Source: Limonium bicolor
Lineage: Eukaryota > Streptophyta > Magnoliopsida > Caryophyllales > Plumbaginaceae
Direction of reading: 5' to 3'
Length of the DNA stretch: 64,000 nt
Assembly (NCBI GenBank): GCA_023374045.1
Contig: CM041776.1
Location: 280,177,999 to 280,241,998, forward strand
Shown: in pieces, positions 31,872 to 43,141 of the stretch
Layout: the number at the start of each line of letters is the position of its first letter
Position numbering within the stretch: position 1 is the stretch's first letter
Made by a program: the position numbers and the translations under genes
The notes under the pieces: generated by a model
Seen by the model: only the letters and a program-made list of their open reading frames with translations
The model's database searches: none
Told to the model about the DNA's origin: nothing

Positions 31872-33627
31872 TGTGAGCCTCGATTTTAAACCCTACCCTA
31901 TGTGGATTAAAGTTGATTAGGATCTAATCGGGTTTTAGGTCCACTTATAGCCTAAGATTAATAACTATGTCATATAACAATAATTATTAAAACCTAAGCT
32001 AGCTCACTGGAACCTACTATGAGTCGCCACCTAATTTTGACCTAGATTAAATTAGGAAAGGAGAGTTCGGGTTCGGGGGCTTGATATTCGACTTAATTAG
32101 GGTTCAATTACTTTCATTACCTCTAGAAGTCGTTTTTCCTCTACTTAGTTTAATTACGGCTTATTACGAGTCGTTTTTAACCTAAGTGCGCGCTTCTGTT
32201 TCTTTTTATTTTTTAGCATTTTTTGACTGAAAATAAAAGTGAAAGTTGAAATTACCTAAACTAGGGTTTCAGAGGCAGAATTAGGTCAAATTTTGTTTCC
32301 GTCCGTAGCCACGGACCTAGTGTCCGTAACCACGGACCCTAGTTAATCTATGTGAAAATAAAAGTCGAATTAAACAGAAAACAAAATTTTGAAAAGTCCG
32401 GGGCCACGGACAGGATGTCCGTAGGCCCGGACATAGTTTAACAAAACCTAAATTTTTAAAATTTTAAAATCCCGCCGCCGTCCGTGGGTGTCCGTGGCCA
32501 CGGACAACCCGTCCGTGGTCCCGGACCATAGGTCCGGGATCCCGGACCACCCACGGACAGGGGTTTTATGGTGGTTCCCGAAGGTGTTTTCGGCTCAAAA
32601 TTTATGCACGTGTAGCCTGAAAGGTGTACAATTCGTTAGTAATTGAAAGATTGCAGTTTGAAGTCGAATTATGTACGAAACTTGGTGAACAAGTAACAAG
32701 GCAGAAACAAAAGTAATTAACAATACAGAAGCGTAAAAAGGTTAGTTTGAACCCAAAATTTGACAGAGAGTCAATAAGGTCGTGGAGAGTTAGAAAAGTA
32801 GAATTGCAACCTGTTTTACCTTCGAATTTAGGAGGAATCTTCACGTCGGAATTCTTCGGAGGCCTCGTTGATGGCGGATCCAGAAGAACTTCGAACCCAG
32901 CTTCTGGCTCCTTGTTGTTCTTGATGTTCTTCACGTTTTGGTGCTGTTTTGGTGGGGGTTTGATGATGATGTTGTGGGAGTTGAAAAATGTGTTTTGGTG
33001 TTGATTTTGGTGAGATTTCGGTGTTTGATCGTGGCTCTGGGGTTCAAAACGTGGAGAGAGAGGACGGCTGCCTTCTTTGAGAGTCTAGGGTTCTTGAGGT
33101 TCTGATTTGATCATGGGATAAGGTTCCTTATATAGACTTCCTTAAAGATAGAAAAATTCGGTAAAAACCGAGATTTACCGACGTTTTAGCTCAAGGGCTT
33201 CCAAAAGGAATTTGATTATGAAATTTCACACATGGGTAAAGGATGATAATTCTGATTTTTCTAAAGTGGAATCGATTTTTTTGGATATTGGGATATTTTT
33301 TAAATTCAATTTCCCATCAGATTCAATCAGAAATTGCTAGAAAATTATTGGAAATTCGAAAAATCAAAATTCCAACGCCATTATGCTTCAAATGTCATCC
33401 TTTATCATGGGTTAAAATTTCAAAGCATTTTGAATTGATTTGACCCTTATTTGGAGGAGAGAGAAAGCCTATAGGGGGCTTAGGAGCCTTGAAAAATTAC
33501 GAAAGTGCCCCTGGAGATGACTAAGCTGTCCCTAGTACTCTGAAACGTGCCGATCGAACTGGGAACCCTTGCTACTAGCCTATTAGTAGAGACTTTCCTC
33601 CGGGGGGTTGAAATTTTGGGTATAACA
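31872..33627 (-). repeat. right (5') LTR of the Tat-like element
   Basis: 1756 bp, the same as 25032-26789 apart from a few small indels (for example GATGATGGATGATG versus GATGATGATG) and substitutions. The palindrome cluster is repeated at 32299-32562. Confidence 0.95.
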
Positions 33628-35869
33628 ATCGCGTCGAAGTGGACTGATGTAGTGATCATCCTACTGACCCGATGGTCCCTTTCCTTTCGACGCACTGACT
33701 GTCTTACCTTTGCCAGCAATAGGAACAGGTGTCTAAGAAATGACAAGTTAGCATATATACGTTAGAAAACTATTCTCCCAAAACTGCATTTATATGAAAT
33801 GGTAATTAGTAAACAAATTTATATAAGTTGTTTTGCTTACCGTACTATCAGATAAATCCACCAGATTGCAAGGCCATGGTACTTGTGAGCCACGTGCTTC
33901 AATGACAGTGCTCCAATCATTCCACTCTATCGGTAGTGGAATTTGATCACAGCCTTGACAGACACTGTCGACCGTCACACGGACGTACCAGGCCGGAACT
34001 CGCTTAAAATGACACAGTGACGTCGAATCAGTCTGTAGAATTGTGCCTACTGCAACCACAAAGGTGCCATGTTCATTGATCTGCAGAAGACGACACTTTT
34101 TGGTTCCCTAATAAACGAACACAAACAATTAGATTCATACATTACAACATGCATGCTTTTGATTAATTGGAAAAATAAATAACGACAAAGCACTAAAATT
34201 CACACATGCATACCTGAAGCCGGGCAAATGGGAATGGATCAGAAGGTGCAGGTACAGTGTAAGTAACCGAAACCTGAGCTGGTACAGGGGTGAAAGTAGG
34301 TGCAGGGGTAGAAGCAGGTGTAGGGGTGGAAGCAGGTGCTGGGATGGAAGCAGGTGCAGGGGTGGAAACGGGTGCAGGGGCGGCATACACTGATGAGCTA
34401 GAAAATTGATGCCCCTGACTCAGCTGTTCCATCAATCTTGCTTCCATTTGTTGCATCTGCTGCTGCAAATTAGATTGGAATTGTTGTGACAACTTCCTTT
34501 TGATCTCCTTGATTTCTTCCTCTCTCCCGATCCGCTGGGAGCGAGGAAAAACATCTCTCTAACGCACTGCAGATCCAAATCCTCAAACTCTCCCTGGGTA
34601 ATCCTTCTTTCCAAGCGCTTTGTTCAACGGATCCTCCTGAGTATGAGGCTGGCCAAGAAAAGAATCAACACCCTCTGTAGTCTTGTACACGTAAAAAAAA
34701 CATGTAAATTATGAATTAGATCAAATAAATAAAACATACATAAATTATAAGAAAAATTTATAAACTATTAAATATTACTCAGGGCACTCACAATTTTTGC
34801 AGCTAAGTCTGCAGTCTCCTTCCTTGGATAATACATTTCGCCGTCCTTCTCTAATTGGCGGCCAAGCATGTATGCTTGTGCCCTATTCACCTCATCCGGA
34901 CTTTGAATCGGCTCAATTGTGCCGTCCTCACGCACATGCTTCAATAACCCCTTTTCAATCCAGCATGGTATACGCCCCGCGTACCCAGCTCGGCCCATGT
35001 AGTGTGGGTTCTGATCTTTCAAGCGATTATGTCGGGCTTTTTCCTGAACTTCCTGTGGAAAGAATTAATACAATTCATTTTATAAACTTTATCCTGTTAT
35101 ATTAACAACAAAAAATTTAAAAGTTAATCTATGAAAACAATTACGTACCCTGAACTCAAGGGTGATATGTGCTTCATAGAACTCCTTCCAATCCTCCTCA
35201 GTGATCATGCCAGCGTACAGCTCATATGGAAGCACCTGCTTCGGGTTGTTCGTATTGATCCAACCAGCCACCAGCCTATTTTTGAACGCTCGCATACTCA
35301 AAGCAAGCAGTGACAGCACTTTATCATATGCTTCATCCGGGATCTGGTACTTCTTCTTCAAGCTCATCCACATGATCTTCTTTATTTCCGGATCTTGGTT
35401 CCTCCATTTTTTGTTGATACAGCAATGGGTCTTAACCAATCGACCCATGGCGCTGGCAAACTTCTGCTTTTTCTCGCCAGTGGGTCTAAGATACCTGTAA
35501 TATATACAGTATATATGTTAGTCATACGTACGAAATATATACTACATATAAATGTATAAATATCAGTATATATGTGAAAAAATAAAACAAAATAACATAT
35601 AGGTGTAACATATACCTATCCCACACCAAATCAATCATGCCACTCTCCTTCTTCTCATTTAGACCACTTGACGGTCCTCGTGTCTTTCGTGGAGGGCGAT
35701 GAGAGGTCGTAGGAGGGTCCTGAGAGGTCGTAGGAGGGTCCTGAGAGGTCGTAGGAGCATCAGCGGCATCGACGATCTGTGTACGCTCCGCTAACTGCAT
35801 CTCTGAATCTATTTTCATCTCCATCTCCTCATCACACTGTATGAGCATCTCATGATCGTCGGCATCCAT
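33628..35869 (-). pseudogene. B2 second gene, 5' exons
   Basis: The start ATG is at 35869 (MDADDHEMLIQCDEEMEMKI), with a repeated TTSQDPP tract. Later exons carry MGRLVKTHCCINKKWRNQDP, ITEEDWKEFYEAHI, NPHYMGRAGYAGRIPCWIEK, a QFQSNLQQQMQQMEARLMEQ coiled coil, a Pro/Ala/Thr-rich repeat (TPAPAST) and a GTILQTD exon. It follows the plan of plant CACTA second genes (Transposase_24-like N-terminal region). GT-AG intron borders are visible between them. It is disrupted by the Tat-like element, with the rest at 25031 and below. Products of this class bind subterminal repeats and assist TNP2 in characterised elements. Confidence 0.8.
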
Positions 35870-35992
35870 AATCTGCACAATATCATTACATAATATATAT
35901 ATATAGTCAGTGTCATAAATAGAGTCATAAACAAACATAAATTGTACACGCATGTGTTAAGCATTCACTTTTATGCCAGACTTACTTTTTGT

Positions 35993-38900
35993 TCATTTTT
36001 CCACCCACAACCCTTCTCCATGATCTGATCTTGTGCACTGAAAGTTGGTCACATTATCAACTTCCATTGGCATTTGGAGGGGAACATTGTCCATTTCACA
36101 GTCATAATCTTCCTCGTTCATAACACCATCAACACCAACTATCCGTCGCTTACTTTGCAATACAACTGACCATCTGGGATTACATTGATCACGGCAGTAG
36201 AACACTTGTCTAGCTTTAGAAGCAACTATAAACGGTTCTTCTGTGTATGTCAATGCGTTTAGGTCAACCAACTTCATACCGTGTTCCACCTGATGGTAAC
36301 TGCGCCTGTTGTCTACCCATTTGCATTTAAAGACACAAGTTTCGTAACCGGTGTAGTTAAGGATCCAAATCTCCTGTATCACACCATAATACTCTTTCCT
36401 CATTGTCACTCTCTTACTACCTGCATCTTGATATATTTCCTGTGAAGCAGTTAGATGAACACCACTGTTTTGATTTGTTGACTTACGATCTTGGAGTTCT
36501 GTATAAAAAGAGAACCCATTCACATCGAAACCCTCGTATGATAAAACATCAAGATTCAGACCGAGCGCTAATAACTTAACCATTTCAGTTACATTGCCTG
36601 AATCTTCATGCATAACTTTTTCTTTTAACCATGTAACGAATGTAGCATTCTGCTCCTTCTTTAATCTCACTTGACTCATCGACGGATGTTGTGCTCTGAG
36701 AGAGCTTAAGTGTGACACGAAGTATGGTTCAACATCTTCAACATGGCTCAACACGGTTAGATGTGCTTTACACAATGCAACAAAATCAGGCCTTACCATT
36801 TTTTTCCCGATTGTACCTACACCCTGTAACTTGCCCTCATGTCTTGATCTCGGAAGTCCTATGTGGTCCACGCCTTCTAAGTAGTGGGTGCAAAAGTCAA
36901 TCACTTCCTCAGTTACATATCCTTCAACAATGCTTCCCTCTGGACGTCTGCGGTTTTTCATTTTTTTTAAGCACACCCATGTATCTTTCGAATGGATACA
37001 TATACCTGAGATATAATGGGCCACACTCCTTGATCTCCCTTACTAAATGAACAAGCAGATGCACCATAATATCAAAAAATGAAGGTGGAAAATACATCTC
37101 CAACTGGCACATAGTGACAATTAGTTCAGCCTGCAACTTGTCCAGTGTCTGCACATCTAGAACTTTGGCAGAAACTCCATTGAAAAACACGGACAAATTT
37201 GTAATGGTTTTCCTGACATCATGTGGGAGAATCCCACGAATTGCAATGGGAAGCAAATGTTGCATCAAAACATGGTAGTCGTGAGATTTCATCCCTACTA
37301 ACTTGAGTTCAGACATGGACACAACTTCTTACGTTGGAAGAGTACCCTGATGGTACTTTGATGTCAGAAAGGGCACTGCAGAAACTCTTTTTCTCCTCTT
37401 TGGATAGAGTGTGACATGCGGGAGGCAGGAAGATACGTGTTCCTCTTTGTTGGGGTTGGAGCTCTATTCGTATGCCCAACTCTACTAAATCTTTTCTCCC
37501 CTTTAAATGATCTTTTGTTTTCCCTTTAATGTTTAGCAACGTTCCACCAAGACTTTCACCCACATTTTTCTCGACGTGCATGGCATCAATACAATGCCTT
37601 ACTTGCAAATGTTGCCAATACTCAAGATCAAAAAATATCGACCTTTTCTTCCAAACACTCTTCTCTGTAGCTTTAGTTGGAGGACCAAAGTTGTTCACAA
37701 TATCTTTCACCTAGTTATAAACATCGACACCTGATAAAGGTTGTCGAGCTACAGCATGATCAGTCGTCCCGTCAAGTTCATCTGTCATCTTTCGGTACTT
37801 ATGATGTCTTGGAAGGAATTTTCGATGACCCATGTACACATTTTTTCCACTATATTTCAATCGGATATTGCAAGTGTTATCACCGCAAACAGGACACGCT
37901 AATGCTCCTTTGATTGTATATCCAGATAGGTTTCCCTATGCTGGAAAGTCGTTTATTGTACAAAATAGCATAGCACGCAGTGTGAAGTTTCCATTGCATA
38001 AGAATCATATACTGTTGTTCCCTTATTCCATAAGAGTTTCAAGTCATCAATAAGCGGCTGCAAAAACACATCAATATTATTCCCCGACTGTTTTGGACCG
38101 GATATCAACATTGATAGAATAATATGCCTAGGCTTCATGCACAACCATGGTGGGAGGTTGTATACAGTCAACAGAACAGGCCAAGTACTGTGTACACTAC
38201 TCAAAGTGCCGTACGGGTTCATTCCATCCGTGCATAAGCCAAGTCTTAAATTTCTTGATTCTTTACCAAACTCAGGAAATATTCTGTCAATGTTTCTCCA
38301 TTGCGGTGAATCAGCAGGATGTCTTAATTTACCATCGTCCACCCTATGTGTTGTATGCCACCTAAGGTTTTCAGCATCCTTCGGAACTGCAAATAACCGC
38401 CTAAACCTTGGGATTATTGGCAAATACCATAACACCTTCGCTGGGGAACGAACCTTTGGCTTGTTGTCGTCTTGATGATCTTTCTTTACATAACGTGATT
38501 CACCACATTTAGGACAACAATCATGTAGCTCATACTCCTTCCAGAACAAAATACACCCCGATGGACAAGCATGTATTTTCTTGTACTCCATACCCATTGG
38601 ACACATTAACTTCTTCGCCTCATAAGTAGTTGTAGGCATGACATTGTCCGCTGGTAGTATCTCCTTAATAATTTGCAATAGTTCCGTGAAACTTACATCG
38701 CTCCATCCGTGTTTCGATTTGACATTAAATAGTTTCAGCGTCGCACTTAATTTGTTCAGTGCCAGTGCATCACATCCAGCGTACAGTGGTTCTTTACATG
38801 ACTGCATAAAGTTTTCATGTGTACTCGGTTTGTTGGTAAAGTATTGTTCTACATCTTCCAATAGTGTGTCAAGGTTCGCATCTTCTGTGATCTCGTCATT

Positions 38901-39251
38901 AATCGTGCAGTTGTCATCATCCCCAAAGTTTTCTGTGTCATCCCCAAAGTTTTCAATGTCGTCCAATTCTGGTTGTTCTACTGAAGCTTCTGCATAGTCA
39001 AACACATCCACTGCATGCTGACCATGCCATAATGCTATGTCTTCGTAATCTTTTGTAAACCCACGACGAATCAAATGGTCCTTAATTTTCTCAATATCTC
39101 TATACTTGAAGTCTTTTTACAGTCGATGCATGGACAAAATATACCCCTTATTCCTCGGTTGAAGATTGTTGACTAGGATGTTACAGAACCTATCGACCCC
39201 TTGTAGGTAATCGTTGTCAAGTCTGTCATTGTACATCTTTGAACGCTCCAT
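35993..39251 (-). pseudogene. tnp2: TNP2 transposase of B2
   Basis: Start MERSKMYNDRLDNDYLQGVD at 39251. It goes on through LIRRGFTKDYEDIALWHGQH, YEAKKLMCPMGMEYKKIHAC, LWYLPIIPRFRRLFAVPKDA, VRHCIDAMHVEKNVGE, MKSHDYHVLMQHLLPIAIRG with MYPFERYMGVL (DUF4218-type), and CVFKCKWVDNRRSYHQ (DUF4216-type), stopping at 35993. Lesions: two single-base slips near 39105-39125, a slip near 37990, stops near 37938 and 37711, and slips near 37315 and 36960 (a T run). It is therefore a pseudogene although domain order is complete. Diverged from B1; this is a different CACTA family. Confidence 0.93.
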
Positions 39252-39355
39252 CTCTTTCTGTGAGATCGATGTATTACTTTACAACTGATCGATATCGTTC
39301 ATATGTTGGCAGATATTAGTCCAGTTACTTTTAAAAATTTTACAACCTAAACCCA

Positions 39356-39559
39356 TCCAATCACGTTCAATCTCACATGCGAACAAGTTTATCAAAAACA
39401 ATTCACTGAAAATTTCGGCAGCATTTCCCTTTTGTTCTTCTAGTGTATATATGAATGTATACACTCGAAGAACAAAAGGGAAAGGCTACCGAATTTTTAA
39501 ATGAACTGTTTTTTATAAACTTGTTCACTACCTAGAAGGTGAGATCAAACGTGATTGGA
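39356..39559. repeat. imperfect inverted repeat with arms of about 100 bp upstream of B2 TNP2
   Basis: The left arm begins TCCAATCACGTTCAATCTCAC and the right arm ends GTGAGATCAAACGTGATTGGA. Arms also pair through GAACAAGTTTAT, CCCTTTTGTTCTTC and GTGTATA, meeting at a loop near 39450-39460. A transcript would form a long hairpin. Confidence 0.85.
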
Positions 39560-40849
39560 CAGTCCCGACGGGGACTATCCAAGATATACCTCTAGTAGGT
39601 ATATCTCGGACGGGTGACTATGTTCGAGTATATTTAATAGCTATTCAGAGAAACAATATATAAACAATTAAGAAGTTATTAGAGAAAAATTATAAACTAA
39701 CCTAATCTGATGAGTAGTCTGCTTAGTCTTGATGTGAAGAACCTAGACTTCAATCAACCAGCCCGTATCAGGCGTGTGACAATGAAAAGTACGTACTAAC
39801 AATGCCTGCACGAGATAGTTTGTACACAACAATAATTACATTACGAATCCAATAATTCAATAGTTTGACAAAATTTTCTGCGAAATCCGACAGTATCCCC
39901 CCTAAAAATACAGGGTTTCACCACAATAGAGCATGTACAAGAGGCGACAGTTTGGTTTGCAAAATTAATCCTACACACTTAATCCTAATAAACACATTAA
40001 TCTCAAACATAGCATGTATGTTCATGATCGACAGTTTGCATGGTTTTGCAAAATTTATGGTACGTGGCTATATATATTTGTATGCCCAAACACATTATAT
40101 TTTTCGCCTAATAAACACATTAATCTCAGGTCCATTTGGACACAACCAGCAAGTATATACCAAAAATCATCAGCTCAGGCGACAGTTTAATTGGTTTGCA
40201 AAATTAATTAATATTCCCCAAACACTTAATTAATCCTAATATTTTATGATCACGTACGTGATTAATCCCAACCACAACATGTTTTATATGTTCTGATCGA
40301 TCAGTTAATTTGGTTAGCAAAATTACCTCCAGCAGAATCAGGAAAAGAGGCGATAGAGCATGGATCGATTACGTCAGTTGGGTTGTAAAATTACTGCAGA
40401 TGAATCAATAACGTAGTGGCGACGGGCATATGTACGTTAATTCCTGTTTGATCGCGGGTTGCAAAATTAATAAGAGAAAGAGCAGACATATATATATATA
40501 TGTTCCTGTTTCGCAGATTTAATTTGATGATGAAATTACCGAAATGGAGGGCGACAGGCATGCAACTATTTGCGCATGGATGATGATCAGAGAAGAAGAT
40601 GCATTCGCGCAAATCGGGAGCCAACACATATCATCAGGGGCGAGAGAGACGGCCGGAAAGCGGCGGCGGCACGGACGGCGACGGCACGGAAGGGGACGGG
40701 AGTGGCGGCGACGGAAGGGCGGCGGCAGTAGCTTGCCGACGGTACTGGGGTACGTATTCGTGAGCTCAGTGAGAGAGAGAGGTAGCTAGCTAGAGGGTTT
40801 ATTGTATAACAGCGCGGGAGAGATTAAATTTTTTCGGGAAAGTGGGTGT
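39560..40849 (-). promoter_or_regulatory. B2 leader and probable promoter region
   Basis: Upstream of TNP2 on the minus strand. It is mostly AT-rich with repeated TTTTGCAAAATTAAT and CACATTAATC words, and contains a GC-rich island at about 40630-40745 (GGCGGCGGCACGGACGGCG). B1 has a similar island at the same distance from its end. In CACTA elements the promoter lies by the 5' terminus, so this island is the likely 5' exon or promoter; that is inference. Confidence 0.5.
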
Positions 40850-41195
40850 TTATTCAGGCAACATAAGGAACACTTCACTTAAGAAGTGTTTTTTATGCTG
40901 AGAGTAAAAAACATAAAGAATGCTTCTTAAAGGAAGCGTTCTTTATGCGGAGCATCCCAGAGATATAAAAAACGCTTTCTATATAAAGCGTTCTTTATAT
41001 GTTTCATATAAAGAACGCTTATTACCCAAGCGTTTTTTTTCTTTGGGCGCGATACAATAAAGAACGCTTCTTAAGTGAAGCGTTTTTTAAAATGCCCGGC
41101 CTAAACCATAAATACAATGCCTTACTTTATAATCGTTCTTTAATATGCTAAAAAAATGATTTACAAATATAACCATTTTTAAAAGAGCATTGTTT
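40850..41195. repeat. right subterminal repeats of B2
   Basis: AAAGAACGCTT and AAGCGTTCTTTAT units in both orientations, matching 23050-23345. Confidence 0.88.
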
Positions 41196-41218
41196 ATTCT
41201 TTTTTTCCAGTAGTGTTT

Positions 41219-43141
41219 TGAACGAAAGATCTAGATGACCCAAAAGAAGCTTGTGATGAGAGGCCATTGTGGGAGAAGTAAGAGGGCATCACCGAAGAGT
41301 AGTGGCTATAATTCATTGAGGCTCATCAGACTAAGTAGTTTAAGGCGGATTTGATTGTTATTTTCTATATTTATATGTTATCAATTTGTATAATTCACCT
41401 TACATAATATGTATATTATTAAGTATTTATACAGGTTCTTCGTGAGAAACAACAGTAAAACGCGAAAAAAAAATTTGTACCAGAGAATGAGAGCAACAAG
41501 GTTTGCTACCCTCGAATGGCTCTCAGAGTGTCAATTAATGACAAACGCATACAAATTTGGAAACTCAGCCACATTCGAAAAAATTGCATCCTGAAAATCA
41601 TCAATATGATGGCGCCACGAGAGACATTGTCATCCAAATGGTAAGTATTAAAATTTTAAAACATATAATGATTGTTAATTCGGAATTGGAAATTTGGTTT
41701 ATGTAACTTTCTACTAAATGATAATGACATTTGCATTATTCATAATAGGATGAGTATAGTTCTCAAGTGATCGAGGGTACTTGGACTCTAGTTAGGCATC
41801 ATGATCCCCTTTATCACGCTCTTGGAAAGATAGATCTTCCAGGTCGCGGTATCGGTTTTGGTGGCCAAGTTGGAATCCGCCAAGCTTTTGGCAATCCTGG
41901 GTCCAAGCAAGGCAGATAAGGAAAGATGATGACATATAACATCAAAGAGAACTTGCTGAAATGGAGCAAAGGATTGAATCGAGTTTTGAGCAGAGGGTCG
42001 CTGAGGCTGTGTCTAGAATTACATATTCATGGGGTTTCTAAAACACTAGTTGGCTCACCCATTCAGAAGGAGGGTACACCATTGTAGAGGAGTAGCGTCC
42101 AATAGGTTGATCTGTTTTTGTATGCATCTCTAATGGTTAGACCAACATGTTAATTATAATATATGAGAATTAAAATTTGCACTTGTTGTTTATAAATGTG
42201 TCTATATCTTTTCCCTTTATTATTCAAAACTCTTCCTAGTGCACAATGTTCTTACATTGAAGATGAGGATTTTAGGGTGGCATGGGGTAAGTTATTCCCT
42301 TTGGCTTTTGGCGATATTGTCCACGGTCAGGAGCTCAAATACTACCATGCTCGGGTTCTTTTGGATGACTTTGTGCCAGAATATGGTGAGGTTGGATTGC
42401 CGGTGCCTATACTAGATAGAAGAACAGTGCGCGCTACACAAACTTGTACAGTTCAGTGGCCAGTTCAATTCGTCAGACTCATGGGACAGGTTAGTGAACA
42501 ATTACCCTTAAATTACTCACTTTTACAGTATAGTTTAGTTTTAAACCTTTGTAGACTTATTTAATTAATATATTAGGAAACAATTGGACTCAAATCCAAT
42601 AAGAGACCAAGATCTGATAAGAGGAAAGAAAAGAGTGTTACTGCATTAGTTCCTGTTGCATCAGTTCCTTCAAGGGCATCCTTCAATTTCATGGTTAGAG
42701 ATAATTTAGTGTAGCTAGACATAATCGATTCCTTGTCTCCTAATCTGAGAATGCTGCACTTGGCACTACTATTGATGCAATCTAACCATGATGCGATTAC
42801 AGTGGTAGATGATCAAATGGTGTTTCACTATGATCACGGTTCTAAAATTGACATATATATTTATGGTTTCGGGGACCTATTCAATAACGATTGGTTGAAT
42901 GTATCAATCATCAAGTCAGCCATGTTGTGAGTGACTACTACATTGTACCTATTTGAATAAAATTTTGATTTAGTACAGTTGAAAGTTAAATCACTAATGT
43001 TATTGTCTTTATGGTGCAAACATGTGAAGTTTTGGTTACTTGTGTCTTGCTATGTGCTCCAAAGCTTCAACGTCAAGTGATCTTCAGGGCCTTATGCAAT
43101 ACTTGACAACCGCAATATATAATTGTGGGAGCAAGTCTTAC
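41219..43141 (+). pseudogene. second gene of element A, middle part
   Basis: This resumes after B2. EGITEE and FIEAHQTK lie close to the insertion point. Later come WTLVRHHDPLYHALGKIDLP and IGFGGQVGIRQAFGNPGSK, then FRVAWGKLFPLAFGDIVHGQ with ARVLLDDFVPEYGEVGLPVP (42270-42500), and FNNDWLNVSIIKSAML near 42880. All match B1 second-gene exons. Stop codons and lost splice sites show decay. It is cut by a solo LTR at 43142. Confidence 0.88.

Larger units (their letters stand above)
25032..33627 (-). mobile_element. non-autonomous Tat/Ogre-like LTR retrotransposon
   Basis: Two near-identical LTRs (25032-26789 and 31872-33627) flank about 5.1 kb. The target duplication is a perfect ATCGC (25027-25031 and 33628-33632), inside the second gene of B2. 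The primer site (31868-31850 on the minus strand) matches the 3' end of tRNA-Arg, and a purine tract adjoins the left LTR. There is a gag-like ORF with a CHFHQLPGHDTDHC knuckle and no RT or integrase, so it depends on a relative. LTRs differ by a handful of substitutions and small indels, so the insertion is recent. Confidence 0.93.
23032..41215 (-). mobile_element. B2: autonomous-type CACTA element, decayed, split by a Tat-like element
   Basis: Ends are CACTGCTGGAAAAAAGAATAAA at 23032 and its inverted match ...TTATTCTTTTTTTCCAGTAGTG at 41215. Target duplication is TTT (23029-23031 and 41216-41218). It lies in the second gene of A. The subterminal repeat is AAAGAACGCTT. It has TNP2 (35993-39251) and a second gene (35869 down to 23755) on the minus strand, the same layout as B1. 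It is 18.2 kb including the 8.6 kb LTR element at 25032-33627. Confidence 0.93.

Noticed and set aside
32602..32934. 110-codon minus-strand ORF in the Tat-like LTR
   Set aside because: The other LTR copy has it shortened by a small indel (25762-26004), and it has no recognised domain.
39279..39464. 61-codon minus-strand ORF containing CEIERDWMGLG
   Set aside because: It resembles a TNP2 start by chance or by duplication, but overlaps the arm of the inverted repeat and has no continuation; kept only as part of the hairpin observation.
40544..40789. 81-codon plus-strand Arg/Gly-rich ORF in B2, and the 67-codon ORF at 61620-61823 in B1
   Set aside because: Both are antisense readings of GC-rich leader islands; the two peptides are not related.
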